A DNA stretch of 36,790 nt from contig CAZWZF010000050.1 of assembly GCA_964638715.1 (NCBI GenBank), positions 1 to 36,790 of the forward strand, given 5' to 3'. Shown here in pieces: positions 23,619 through 32,125 of this stretch. The position numbers and the translations under genes were made by a program. The notes below the pieces were generated by a model. It searched no databases. It was given only the letters and a program-made list of their open reading frames with translations, and was not told where the DNA came from. How positions within the stretch are numbered: the first letter of the stretch is position 1; each line of letters opens with the position of its first letter. The stretch comes from JBAXQQ01 sp037131695. Lineage in GTDB: Bacteria > Armatimonadota > Hebobacteria > CAIYQO01.

Positions 23619-25398
23619 ACTTAATCTCACCCCACGCCTTCTCCGCCTCAATCACCAACTGCTCTATCGCTGCCAGGCCTTCTGCCCAGAACTCGGGACG
23701 GTTTATGTTTATGCCGGCGATTTGCATTAATTCGTCGGGACGCAGGGTGCCGCCGGCCTGGAGCATGGCGCGGTAGCCGGGGATGAAGTTGCTGCCGGCT
23801 TTGTTGTATTCGGCGTATAGCGCCATCACCATTAACTGGCCAAACGCATAGGCGTAAACGTAAAACGGGGTGTGGACGAAGTGCGGGATATACATCCACC
23901 AGCAGGAATGGCCTTCGCCGAGGGTGACGGAATTGCCGAACATCGCCTGCACATTGCGCTGCCAGATGCCGGATATTGTATCAGAGGTCAACTCGCCATC
24001 ACGACGGCGGGCAGTGTGGAGATCCTGTTCGAATTTATACATCGACGACTGACGGAATACGGTGGCAAAGATGTCCTCTATCTTGCCGGTGAGCAGCGCC
24101 AATTTGCTGTGGGCGTCGCCATCTGCCTGCAGCAGTTTGCGAAAAGTCATCATTTCGCCGAATACCGACGCGGTTTCTGCCGCTGCCAGCGACGGGTGAT
24201 ATTGCAGATATGGGTTTTGCGCCGCCAGCAAGTCGTGGATGCCATGGCCCATTTCGTGCGCCAGCGTCATTACATCGCGCTTTTTCCCCTGAAAGTTCAA
24301 CAGCAGGTACGGGTGATGTTCCGGGGTGATGCCGGCGCAAAATGCTCCGCCACGTTTTCCCGGTCGTGGTCCAACATCTATCCAACTATTATCGAAAAAC
24401 TTATTCGCCATAGTGCCGAAATCAGGTGAAAACTCATTATACGCGGATTTCACTATCTCTACCGCGTCATTCCACTCCACTAATTTCGTATCCTGGGCAA
24501 TCGGCGCGTAGCGGTCATAGTGATACAGAATATCCAAACCTAATATCTCGCGTTTCAAATTATAATATCTCGCGACAATATCAAAGCGGTCAGCCACCGC
24601 GTTTATCATTACGTCAACGGTTTCGGTAGCAACGCAATCGTCCAGATGTCGGGCGGACTCGGGACGCTCAAATTTCACCAGCCGGTCATTAACCGCTTTG
24701 TCATGAACCAGGGTGTTGGTGATGTAGGTATACAACTTTTCGTTTTTCTTTAACCCGGCGGTCATCGCCTCTGCCGCTCCCGACCGCAATTCCCGGTCCG
24801 GGCTATAAAGACGCGCCAGCAGCATTTCCATCTGGACATCTTTTACTTCATCACCCTCGGTCAGCGGATAGGTGGCAGACTGGATGGTTTCGTCAAACAG
24901 CCGTACAAAAGCGCGCCTGCCGGTTACGGATTTCTCTGATAAAATCTTTTCTTCCGGTTCTGTCAGCCGGTGCGGTTTTTCGGCGCGGGTCTGTATTAAA
25001 AACATCCGCCACTTCTGCACTTCGCTGTCCAGCATCATCTGGTCAAACTTTTCATCGGCTATTTCAACAATTTCCAGGGTGAAAAATATCAAATACTGGT
25101 TGAGTTCCGCCATCTTTTCGCTGACTCGCTGCATCAGTGCGCCATGTGCTGGCGGACGCGAATCCGCCGCGTGAAGAAGGTGCGAATATGACGACACCAA
25201 ACCGGCATTGGCACAGATATCATTATATTTCTTTATCGACTCCGCCAACTCGCCGGCGGATAATCCGTCGATTTTCCCACGATATTCATCGGCAAAGTTT
25301 TTTGCGCTTGCTATTACATTTTCAATATCCGCGCTCATTTTTTCATCATCAGCGCTTTTATATAAATCAGTTAAATCCCATACTGGCAACTCAGACAT
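23617..25398 (-). CDS. pepF: Oligoendopeptidase F-type M3B zinc metallopeptidase
   Basis: A cytosolic peptidase of about 593 residues that degrades short peptides. The zinc-binding HExxH lies in TLAHEMGHGIHDLLA (about residue 381 counted from the chosen start), followed by the second metal-ligand region AAAETASVFGEMM. The N-terminal helical part begins LPVWDLTDLYKSADDEKM, as in PepF. I use the ATG at 25398, which has GGGAG about 8 nt upstream, rather than the longer frame start at 25449. No signal peptide is visible. It stands alone on the minus strand between the abiE pair and the padR unit. Confidence 0.93.
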   Translation of the reverse strand: MSELPVWDLTDLYKSADDEKMSADIENVIASAKNFADEYRGKIDGLSAGELAESIKKYNDICANAGLVSSYSHLLHAADSRPPAHGALMQRVSEKMAELNQYLIFFTLEIVEIADEKFDQMMLDSEVQKWRMFLIQTRAEKPHRLTEPEEKILSEKSVTGRRAFVRLFDETIQSATYPLTEGDEVKDVQMEMLLARLYSPDRELRSGAAEAMTAGLKKNEKLYTYITNTLVHDKAVNDRLVKFERPESARHLDDCVATETVDVMINAVADRFDIVARYYNLKREILGLDILYHYDRYAPIAQDTKLVEWNDAVEIVKSAYNEFSPDFGTMANKFFDNSWIDVGPRPGKRGGAFCAGITPEHHPYLLLNFQGKKRDVMTLAHEMGHGIHDLLAAQNPYLQYHPSLAAAETASVFGEMMTFRKLLQADGDAHSKLALLTGKIEDIFATVFRQSSMYKFEQDLHTARRRDGELTSDTISGIWQRNVQAMFGNSVTLGEGHSCWWMYIPHFVHTPFYVYAYAFGQLMVMALYAEYNKAGSNFIPGYRAMLQAGGTLRPDELMQIAGININRPEFWAEGLAAIEQLVIEAEKAWGEIK

Positions 25399-25567
25399 TT
25401 TATTATCTCCCGTTTTACAGCTATTGTTATCTGTATTAAATTTCCGCAACTGGCGGAAGAAATCCTGTAATTTATAGTATAGATTTTATTATTGATAACG
25501 AACATATTGCATTGATATACCAATGCTAATAAAATTTTTAATTTTTTAAATTTAACTGTTCCCCCTC

Positions 25568-25596
25568 TTGACAATGGTAAATAACAGCAGTAATAT
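25568..25596 (+). promoter_or_regulatory. padR promoter, near-consensus
   Basis: TTGACA (25568-25573), exactly 17 nt, then TAATAT (25591-25596). Confidence 0.7.
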
Positions 25597-25644
25597 ATGT
25601 CTACGCATATATATGCTACAGCATACAATGCAAAGACATATATA
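25592..25644. promoter_or_regulatory. Dyad-rich candidate PadR operator
   Basis: ATATGTCT near 25595-25602 is mirrored by AGACATAT (25634-25641), with further ATAT/GCAT motifs (CGCATATATATGC) between. It begins in the -10 box and ends just before the AGGAGG ribosome-binding site, a typical place for PadR autorepression. Confidence 0.55.
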
Positions 25645-25660
25645 AGAGGAGGCAAACAAA

Positions 25661-26224
25661 TTGTCATTGAATCACGCAATATTAGGGTTTTTAAAAGATA
25701 AGCCTTTGACCGGTTATGAATTGAAGTCTGTATTTGATATGACGGTGCGGCATTTCTGGCCGGCTGACCAGAGTCGTATCTATCGCGCATTATCCAGCCT
25801 GGCTGATGAGGGGTGGACCGAAGTGGAAGTTGTAGAACAGGATACCCGTCCAGATCGCAAGGTATACCACATCACCGATGCTGGTCGCGCAGAACTGCAC
25901 CGTTGGCTTACTACCCCATTGCCTGGCAAAGGTCAGCATCACGCCGAGTTGGTACAGGTGTTTTTTGCCGGTCAGTTGAATGATGGGGAGATTCTTGACA
26001 TGCTGCGCCGGATGGCTGCGATGGCGGAAGCTGAATATAATGTGCTTTCAAGTCATCCGGCACTGTCTGGCGATTGCCCGATAGAAAATACTTCACGCAG
26101 TTTATTTTTCAAGATGCTGACTTTGCATTACGGCATCTACATCAGCAACGCCAGCGCAACCTGGCTGAAAGAAACAATCGCACGAATAGAAAACAGCGAA
26201 CACGAAAAGGGAGGTAAACTATGA
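25661..26224 (+). CDS. PadR-family transcriptional regulator
   Basis: A 187-residue PadR protein. The winged helix at the N-terminus reads LNHAILGFLKDKPLTGYELKS, RHFWPADQSRIYRALSSL and KVYHITDAGRAELHRWL. The C-terminal helical dimer domain is of the Vir_act_alpha_C type (HHAELVQVFFAGQL onwards). The start codon is TTG, supported by AGGAGG about 8 nt upstream; there is no better ATG. It overlaps the downstream oxidoreductase by 4 nt (ATGA), so it probably senses a compound that this enzyme handles and represses both genes. Confidence 0.9.
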   Translation: MSLNHAILGFLKDKPLTGYELKSVFDMTVRHFWPADQSRIYRALSSLADEGWTEVEVVEQDTRPDRKVYHITDAGRAELHRWLTTPLPGKGQHHAELVQVFFAGQLNDGEILDMLRRMAAMAEAEYNVLSSHPALSGDCPIENTSRSLFFKMLTLHYGIYISNASATWLKETIARIENSEHEKGGKL

Positions 26225-27333
26225 AAATTTTAGTTATTAACGGCAGTCCGCGCGGCAAAGCCAGCAATACTGATGTGTTGACACAGGCTTTTTTAGCAGG
26301 CGCACATGAAGCCGGTGCTGAAAGCGAGGTAGTATACCTTGCTGGTAAAAAAATCAACCACTGCTGCGGCAATTTCATTTGCTGGATAAAGACCCCTGGC
26401 ACATGCGTTCATAAAGATGATATGCCGGAACTGTTGGAAAAGATGAAAAGTGCGGATATGGTGGTATACGCTACACCACTGTATGTCTACAATGTCACCG
26501 GTATGATGAAAATATTTATGGACCGCATTATCCCAATAGTACAGCCTTATATAGTTGAGCGCAATGGTGTATGCTCGCATCCGCGGCGCGATGGAAGAAA
26601 ACTTGGCAAGGCGGTAGTGATTTCCAATGCTGGATTTATTGATCAAGCGCATTTTGACGGGTTAAAAGCGACTTTCCGATGCATGTATCGCGATGACACT
26701 CTGGCAGGGATGATTTGCTGCGGCGGTGGTGAAATGCTGCGACAGCCAGAACTGCGCGAAGCTGTACAGTGGTATATTGACGCTACGCATAACGCCGGTC
26801 GTGAAGCAGTTACTGACGGCAAAATATCTGAAGAGACACAGAAATTGCTGGATAAACCGTTGATGGAAGACAGAGAGCTATTTATGCAGATGGCAAATAT
26901 GCACTGGGATGCTGAGTTGGAGAAACTTGAAACAGAAAAGCCGGAAATGAATGCATCTCTGAATGCGTCTGATATTACGGATGCTGTACCCCTTGTTCCG
27001 GGACAAGAGATAGATACCGTACGTGATTTGCTGGCAGCCATGCCATTGGCATTTAACGCAAAGGAAGCTGGCAGCCTGACCGCAGATATTCAATTTGTGC
27101 TGACAGATGAACAACCGGATCATTATTACCTGTCTATCAGCGGTGGCGAATGCAAGGCATACCTGGGCAAATCGCCGAAACCCGCAATAACAATTACCAC
27201 ACCTGGTACAGTATGGATGGCGATAGCCCGCCACGAGATGAATGGTGCAGCCGGACTGATAACAGGCAAATATAAAGTAAGCGGAGATATGACTCTGCTG
27301 ATGCGCTTTGATAAACTATTTGTATCCGCATAA
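26221..27333 (+). CDS. NAD(P)H-dependent FMN reductase-like flavoprotein fused to an SCP2 domain
   Basis: A 370-residue two-domain protein. Residues 1-185 are a flavodoxin-fold reductase: MKILVINGSPRGKASNT binds the FMN phosphate, and a Cys cluster follows (HCCGNFICWIKTPGTC), then MVVYATPLYVYNVTGMMKIFMDR. The C-terminal part (about 255-370) matches a sterol-carrier-protein-2-like fold: ADIQFVLTDEQPDHYYLSI, PAITITTPGTVWMAIARHEMN and GKYKVSGDMTLLMRFDKLF. SCP2 domains bind lipids or other hydrophobic ligands. The enzyme may therefore reduce a hydrophobic quinone, drug or lipid, with PadR as the sensor. The substrate is unknown. Confidence 0.85.
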   Translation: MKILVINGSPRGKASNTDVLTQAFLAGAHEAGAESEVVYLAGKKINHCCGNFICWIKTPGTCVHKDDMPELLEKMKSADMVVYATPLYVYNVTGMMKIFMDRIIPIVQPYIVERNGVCSHPRRDGRKLGKAVVISNAGFIDQAHFDGLKATFRCMYRDDTLAGMICCGGGEMLRQPELREAVQWYIDATHNAGREAVTDGKISEETQKLLDKPLMEDRELFMQMANMHWDAELEKLETEKPEMNASLNASDITDAVPLVPGQEIDTVRDLLAAMPLAFNAKEAGSLTADIQFVLTDEQPDHYYLSISGGECKAYLGKSPKPAITITTPGTVWMAIARHEMNGAAGLITGKYKVSGDMTLLMRFDKLFVSA

Positions 27334-27344
27334 TTTTTTTTAAT

Positions 27345-27377
27345 CAGCGTCGTTATTCAGACAGGATAACGGCGCTG
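27345..27377 (+). terminator. Hairpin after the flavoprotein gene
   Basis: CAGCGTCGTTAT (27345-27356) pairs with ATAACGGCGCTG (27366-27377), with one G-U pair in RNA. It is preceded rather than followed by T-runs. It is probably the 3' end of the padR unit. Confidence 0.5.
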
Positions 27378-27451
27378 TCGCTTAAAATGGCAATTCAACC
27401 TGGTCAATTTTTATGAATTGACCTAATTTTTTTAAAAAATTCTTGCTACCC

Positions 27452-27480
27452 TTGCCCCTTATATCTGCTTATGCTATAAT
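27452..27480 (+). promoter_or_regulatory. Putative promoter of nusA-ylxR-infB
   Basis: TTGCCC (27452-27457), 17 nt, then a perfect TATAAT (27475-27480) with an extended -10 TGC in front. It is the strongest -10 box in the window. Confidence 0.68.
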
Positions 27481-27514
27481 TTTGCAGGTGAATTAAAGAT
27501 AGTGTCTTATTGCG

Positions 27515-27547
27515 ACGAGTGGGTACTTAAACACCCGCTCGTTTGTA
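27515..27547 (+). terminator. Terminator-like hairpin in the nusA leader
   Basis: ACGAGTGGGT (27515-27524) pairs with ACCCGCTCGT (27533-27542), one G-U pair included, followed by TTTGT. It lies between the promoter and the nusA start, so it could attenuate the operon. NusA-dependent autoregulation is known in other bacteria but is inference here. Confidence 0.5.
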
Positions 27548-27571
27548 TTATGGATGCGGAAGGATAAAAAA

Positions 27572-28747
27572 ATGATTGTAGATTTCATGCAAGCATTACG
27601 TGATATAGGAAAAGAGAAGAAAATACCGCCCGCGGTTTTAGAGCAGATTATTAAAGATGCTCTTATTTCCGCGTACCGCAAACACCACGGAGCAACCGGA
27701 GAAATACAAGTTGAAGTAGATTGGGAAGAAAATTCATGGGCGTTATACGTTCGTAAAGAAGTAGTTGAAGTAGTTGAAGATACGAACCGTCAAATGAGTC
27801 TGGAAGAAGCGACTGTTTTGGATGACAGCCTGCAGTTAGGCGACGCATTAGATATTGAAGTAAAATTTGAAACATTCGGCCGCATTGCTGCACAAACAGC
27901 GAAGCAGGTTATGGTTCAGCGCATCCGTGAGGCAGAAAGAAACCAGGTATTTAACGAATATCACGACCGGGTTGGTTCTATCATCACCGGTACAATTTCC
28001 CGCCGCGAAGGCCGTACTATTTACGTAAATTTGGGCAGCACCGAAGGCATTTTGCCGGTAACTGAACAGATGGCAACCGACCAGTATCGCCCAAACGAAA
28101 GATTGAAATTTTTCATAGTTGAAGTTAAACCTTCACCTAAACAGCCGCACGTATTATTATCCCGTTCACACCCGGGACTGTTGACCAAGTTATTTGAACT
28201 GGAAGTACCGGAAATCGCCGAAGGCGTGGTTCATATTGAATCAGTTGCCCGCGAAGCCGGTTATCGTTCAAAAGTTGCGGTATCTACCCGTCATGACAAT
28301 GTTGACCCGGTTGGCGCATGCGTCGGCCAGCGCGGAAGCCGCGTACAGGCAGTTGTTGACGAATTAAAAGGCGAAAAGATTGATATCGTGCGCTATTCCG
28401 AAGATTTAAGCCGCTATATCGCCAGCGCATTGTCGCCGGCGAAGATTTCGGAAGTTCGCATAGATGAAGACGACCAGGGTGCAACCATCATCGTGCCGGA
28501 TAATCAGCAATCCCTCGCAATCGGCAAAGAAGGGCAAAATGTCCGCCTTGCCGCTCGATTGACCAAGAAACGGATTGATATCCGCAGCGAATCGCAAATA
28601 GCGGAGAGCGACGCGGTAGAACATCCTGAATTTATCGGTGAAGGCAACGATAGTGATGAAGTTAGTGAAACTATCGAAAGCACTGAAGTTACTGAAGTAA
28701 ACGAAACTATCGAAAATAGTGAAATTATCGAAAAAATAGAAGAATAA
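27572..28747 (+). CDS. nusA: Transcription termination/antitermination factor NusA
   Basis: About 391 residues. The N-terminal RNA-polymerase-binding domain begins IVDFMQALRDIGKEKKIP. An S1 domain follows (about residues 130-195, GSIITGTISRREGRTIYVNLG), then two KH domains: GACVGQRGSRVQAVVDELKG and LAIGKEGQNVRLAARLTKKR. The C-terminus is a short acidic tail of E/S/T/I repeats instead of the acidic repeat domains of E. coli NusA. I start at the ATG 27572 with AAGGA upstream, not at 27554. The usual upstream rimP gene is absent here. It is followed by ylxR and infB. Confidence 0.95.
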   Translation: MIVDFMQALRDIGKEKKIPPAVLEQIIKDALISAYRKHHGATGEIQVEVDWEENSWALYVRKEVVEVVEDTNRQMSLEEATVLDDSLQLGDALDIEVKFETFGRIAAQTAKQVMVQRIREAERNQVFNEYHDRVGSIITGTISRREGRTIYVNLGSTEGILPVTEQMATDQYRPNERLKFFIVEVKPSPKQPHVLLSRSHPGLLTKLFELEVPEIAEGVVHIESVAREAGYRSKVAVSTRHDNVDPVGACVGQRGSRVQAVVDELKGEKIDIVRYSEDLSRYIASALSPAKISEVRIDEDDQGATIIVPDNQQSLAIGKEGQNVRLAARLTKKRIDIRSESQIAESDAVEHPEFIGEGNDSDEVSETIESTEVTEVNETIENSEIIEKIEE

Positions 28748-28821
28748 TAGATATTTTCGCGATTTTTTAATGTAAACTTAATGCATAAATAGCTTGTTGC
28801 ATTGAAAGAATTGATATTTCT

Positions 28822-29106
28822 GTGGTAGACTGCAATGCGGAAAAGGCGAATAGCCCGGAGCGTACCTGCGTTGGATGCAGGCGGAAACGCCGACAGAACG
28901 AAATGATACGCATAGCGCGTAGTCAAGACGGAGAATTTCGTGTTGATACTGGCGGTGTGCGCAATGAGGGTCGCGGGTGTTACCTGTGTCCCGATATCAC
29001 ATGCCTGGATGCCGGCAAAAAAAGACGTGTTTTCTCGCGCGCTTTAGGACGGGATTTGCCGGTTAATACTGAGAGTATTATCAGAGATATGATCTCTGGA
29101 AAATAA
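28822..29106 (+). CDS. ylxR: YlxR (DUF448) RNA-binding / regulatory protein
   Basis: A 94-residue protein with the family signature PERTCVGCRRKR (about residues 12-23), FRVDTGGVRNEGRGCYLC and RVFSRAL. It begins with GTG; no ATG precedes the CVGC motif and no strong ribosome-binding site is visible. The position between nusA and infB is the classical one. Proposed roles are RNA or nucleoid binding. Confidence 0.92.
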   Translation: MVDCNAEKANSPERTCVGCRRKRRQNEMIRIARSQDGEFRVDTGGVRNEGRGCYLCPDITCLDAGKKRRVFSRALGRDLPVNTESIIRDMISGK

Positions 29107-29157
29107 AAATTCAGCAGGTTTATTAAATTTGCTGATTCCCATTGGGGAGGTAGGCTT

Positions 29158-31905
29158 TTGCCTAAGGTACATTTTTTTAGGCTGGCGCAGCAACTAAAAG
29201 TCGACGCAAATAAACTGTTAAAGCAGTTAAAGTCGGCAAATTTTGACATTCATTCAACATCATCGCAAGTAGAGGATGATGTGGCTCAGCGCATCCGCAA
29301 ATTTGTGGCAGAACAAGTTGCCGAACAGAAAGATGCAGAGCCAGTAGTTGCAGCACCAGTAACCACCGAAGCAGTTCAAAAAGCACCGGTGCAGGAAACG
29401 AAGCCAGTTGAGCAAGTAAATACTGTTGAAAGCGCTGGCGCAGCCGAAAAGGTCGAAAAGGTTGAAACAACTGAAAAGACCGAAAAAGCAGCCGAATTAC
29501 CCAAAGAACAGCGGGTAGTTAAGGTAATGCAGAATCGACCAGACGGAACTAAACCCCCCGAGAAGAAAAAGAAAAAACATAACTTTATGATCAGTACCGA
29601 TGACGGCGGCTTAAGCCCGGATGCAGATTTCGGGATTGTAAAAGCTGCTGTTATGGTTAATATCACTCCTCCGCCACAGCGCGGCGGCCCTGGTCCGGGA
29701 CAAGGACAAGGCGGCAATCGTCAAGGCGGTGGTGATAACAGAAACAGACCCGGCGGCGGACCCGGTCAGGGCCAGGGTGGCCAAGGTCAAGGTGGTCAAG
29801 GCGGCCAGGGTGGCGGTTTCCGTCCCGGTGGCGACAATAGAAACAGGCCCGGTGGCGGTCCTAACCAGGGACCCGGCGGTCAGGGTAATTTCCAGAATCG
29901 CGGTCCTAATCGTCCGCCAGTTATACCGGCAGGTCCTCCTCCAGACCCGGCAGCAGCCAAACCAGGTGCCGCCAAGGTAGCTGGACCGGCAAAGAAAAAA
30001 CAAAAACGTACTGTATTTGGCGATAAAGATAATAAGCCGTTTGCAGCCAAAAAGCCAGCAACAACATTTACCAGTACAACGATTAAGTCACGCAAGAAAC
30101 GAAGTAAAGATGCTACCAAGAGCAATCCTGACCAGTTGACCCGTGATATTCCGATAATCATAACCGGCCACATAACAGTTGGCGAGTTGGCAGAGCGCGC
30201 CCTTATTTCACCGGCTCAAATTATTACCCAGTTAATTAGCATGGGCACACTGGCAACTGTTAACCAGCAGATTGAACCGGCATTGGCCGTTGAAGTTTTA
30301 GAAAAACTGGAAATTGAAGCATTATACGAGAGCGATCTTGTTGAACACGCCGATTGGCGCTTATCCGCGACTTCCAGCAGCAACGATGAAACCGCCGGCG
30401 AAACGCGCCCGCCAGTAGTAACCATTCTTGGCCACGTTGACCATGGTAAAACTACCCTGCTTGACTCTATTCGCAAAACAAGCGTGACCGAGTCGGAGTT
30501 TGGCGGAATTACCCAGCATATCGGTGCTTACCAGGTTACCATCAACGACCGCAAGATAACCTTCCTGGATACCCCGGGACATGCGGCATTTACCGCCATG
30601 CGTGCCCGCGGTGCCAACATGACAGACATTGCTGTCCTGGTAGTCGCGGCAGACGACGGCATTCAACCGCAAACCGTTGAAGCTATCGACCACGCCAAGG
30701 CGGCGAAGGTTCCCATCATTGTTGCCATTAATAAAATTGATTCCCCAGGCGCACAGGTTGAGTCAGTCAAGCAGCAGTTAACCATTCACGAATTAGTTTC
30801 TGAGGAATGGGGTGGCGATACCATCATCGTTGAAGTATCCGCTAAGAAAAATATCAACATCGACCAGTTATTGGAGATGATCCTGCTGGTAGCTGATGTT
30901 GCCGACCTAAAATCCGATGCAACCAAGCCGGCGCGCGGTGCTGTTGTCGAGTCAAAACTTGATAAACAGCGCGGCCCAGTGGCAACCGTCCTGGTACAGG
31001 AAGGAACCCTGCGAGTTGGCGATGCCATCGTAGCAGGTATGATTTCCGGTAAAATCAGGGCAATGGCAGATGAACACGGCAAGCCGATGAAAGAAGCCGG
31101 TCCGTCTACCCCGGTGGAAATCACCGGTTTATCCGAAGTACCGGTGGCAGGCGACCTGTTTATCACCGTTGCTGACGAAAAAGTAGCAAGAACAATTGCG
31201 GAAGACAGAAACCTGAAAGCGCGCGACGAAAGACTGCAGGCTCACGTATCACTGCAAAACCTCAGCAGTTTGGTCGCCAGCGGCCTGGTGAAAGACCTGA
31301 ACCTTATTATCAAGGCAGACGTTGCTGGTTCTATTGAAGCCATCAGCCAGGTTCTCAGTCAGATTGAACATACAGAAATCCGCGTAAATATCATCCATGC
31401 CGGCGTCGGCGATGTCACCGAATCCGATGTCCTGTTGGCATCAGCATCCAACGCGATTATCCTCGGTTTCCATGTGAAAGCAGAATCACAAGCCCGATTA
31501 ATGGCAGAAGAAGCAAGTATCGACGTTCGCATCTACCAGGTTATTTATGACCTGGCAGACGATGTACAAAAAGCGATGATAGGCATGCTGACCCCGATAT
31601 TCGAAGAATCAATTCTTGGAAACGCGGAAGTCCGCATGGTATTCAAAGTATCCCGCGTCGGCGTAATTGCCGGTTGTTATGTCAAAAACGGCTTAATTCG
31701 CAGAAACGCCAAGGTACATATCAAGAGAAATGGCGAAACCATTCACACCAGCAACCTCGATTCGCTGAAACACCTTAAAGAAGAAGTACGCGAAATGGCT
31801 TCCGGTTTTGAATGCGGTATCGGAATAGACGGATATTCCGATTGGGAAGAAGGCGACGTTATAGAATGCTTCATAATGAAAGAGCTTCGCCGCGAAACAC
31901 TATAA
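29158..31905 (+). CDS. infB: Translation initiation factor IF-2
   Basis: A 915-residue GTPase that places initiator tRNA on the 30S subunit. The start codon is TTG, backed by GGGAGG about 8 nt upstream; the N-terminal IF2-N module (VHFFRLAQQLKVDANKLLKQL) begins directly after it. Next come a Glu/Lys/Val-rich stretch (about 60-130) and a 75-residue Gly/Gln/Arg/Asn-rich tract (about 175-250, GGQGQGGQGGQGGGFRPGG) unlike most IF-2. A second IF2-N module (about 330-380) is followed by the G domain: GHVDHGKT (425-432), DTPGHAAF and NKID. The C-terminal domains II to IV are intact. No rbfA follows; a strong terminator ends the operon. Confidence 0.97.
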   Translation: MPKVHFFRLAQQLKVDANKLLKQLKSANFDIHSTSSQVEDDVAQRIRKFVAEQVAEQKDAEPVVAAPVTTEAVQKAPVQETKPVEQVNTVESAGAAEKVEKVETTEKTEKAAELPKEQRVVKVMQNRPDGTKPPEKKKKKHNFMISTDDGGLSPDADFGIVKAAVMVNITPPPQRGGPGPGQGQGGNRQGGGDNRNRPGGGPGQGQGGQGQGGQGGQGGGFRPGGDNRNRPGGGPNQGPGGQGNFQNRGPNRPPVIPAGPPPDPAAAKPGAAKVAGPAKKKQKRTVFGDKDNKPFAAKKPATTFTSTTIKSRKKRSKDATKSNPDQLTRDIPIIITGHITVGELAERALISPAQIITQLISMGTLATVNQQIEPALAVEVLEKLEIEALYESDLVEHADWRLSATSSSNDETAGETRPPVVTILGHVDHGKTTLLDSIRKTSVTESEFGGITQHIGAYQVTINDRKITFLDTPGHAAFTAMRARGANMTDIAVLVVAADDGIQPQTVEAIDHAKAAKVPIIVAINKIDSPGAQVESVKQQLTIHELVSEEWGGDTIIVEVSAKKNINIDQLLEMILLVADVADLKSDATKPARGAVVESKLDKQRGPVATVLVQEGTLRVGDAIVAGMISGKIRAMADEHGKPMKEAGPSTPVEITGLSEVPVAGDLFITVADEKVARTIAEDRNLKARDERLQAHVSLQNLSSLVASGLVKDLNLIIKADVAGSIEAISQVLSQIEHTEIRVNIIHAGVGDVTESDVLLASASNAIILGFHVKAESQARLMAEEASIDVRIYQVIYDLADDVQKAMIGMLTPIFEESILGNAEVRMVFKVSRVGVIAGCYVKNGLIRRNAKVHIKRNGETIHTSNLDSLKHLKEEVREMASGFECGIGIDGYSDWEEGDVIECFIMKELRRETL

Positions 31906-31920
31906 ATCAAATAACTAATT

Positions 31921-31950
31921 TGCCGCGGTATAAAAACCGCGGCATTTTTT
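31921..31950 (+). terminator. Intrinsic terminator of the nusA-ylxR-infB operon
   Basis: A perfect 9-bp stem, TGCCGCGGT with ACCGCGGCA, is followed by six T, 16 nt after the infB stop. Confidence 0.95.
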
Positions 31951-31951
31951 A

Positions 31952-32114
31952 TAGACTTGTCAGGAAATAATGAATGTGTAGATTTTGAGGCTTTTTTTCG
32001 ACAGACAAGGCGTTTATTTTACATTTTGTCTGGATTGACAAACGTAAAATGAACAACGCTGTATGGCGGAAAAAGAGTCCAAAAGATGCCATTATTTATT
32101 TCCTGACAAGTCTA
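31952..32114. mobile_element. 163-bp near-palindromic element flanked by TA (MITE-like)
   Basis: Both ends carry TAGACTTGTCAGGAAATAA as exact inverted repeats. The two halves remain complementary for most of their length (for example ATTTTACATTTTGTC against GACAAACGTAAAAT at the centre), so the whole unit is one long imperfect hairpin. The TA at both borders fits insertion at TA dinucleotides, as in IS630/Tc1-mariner-derived MITEs. It encodes no protein. Its right half contains an in-frame ATG (32063) that artificially lengthens the murJ frame. Confidence 0.75.
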
Positions 32115-32125
32115 ATGGAAAAGTA

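Noticed and set aside
32063..32125. 21-codon N-terminal extension of MurJ
   Set aside because: The segment lies mostly in the TA-flanked palindromic element; the family's N-terminus fits a start at 32126.
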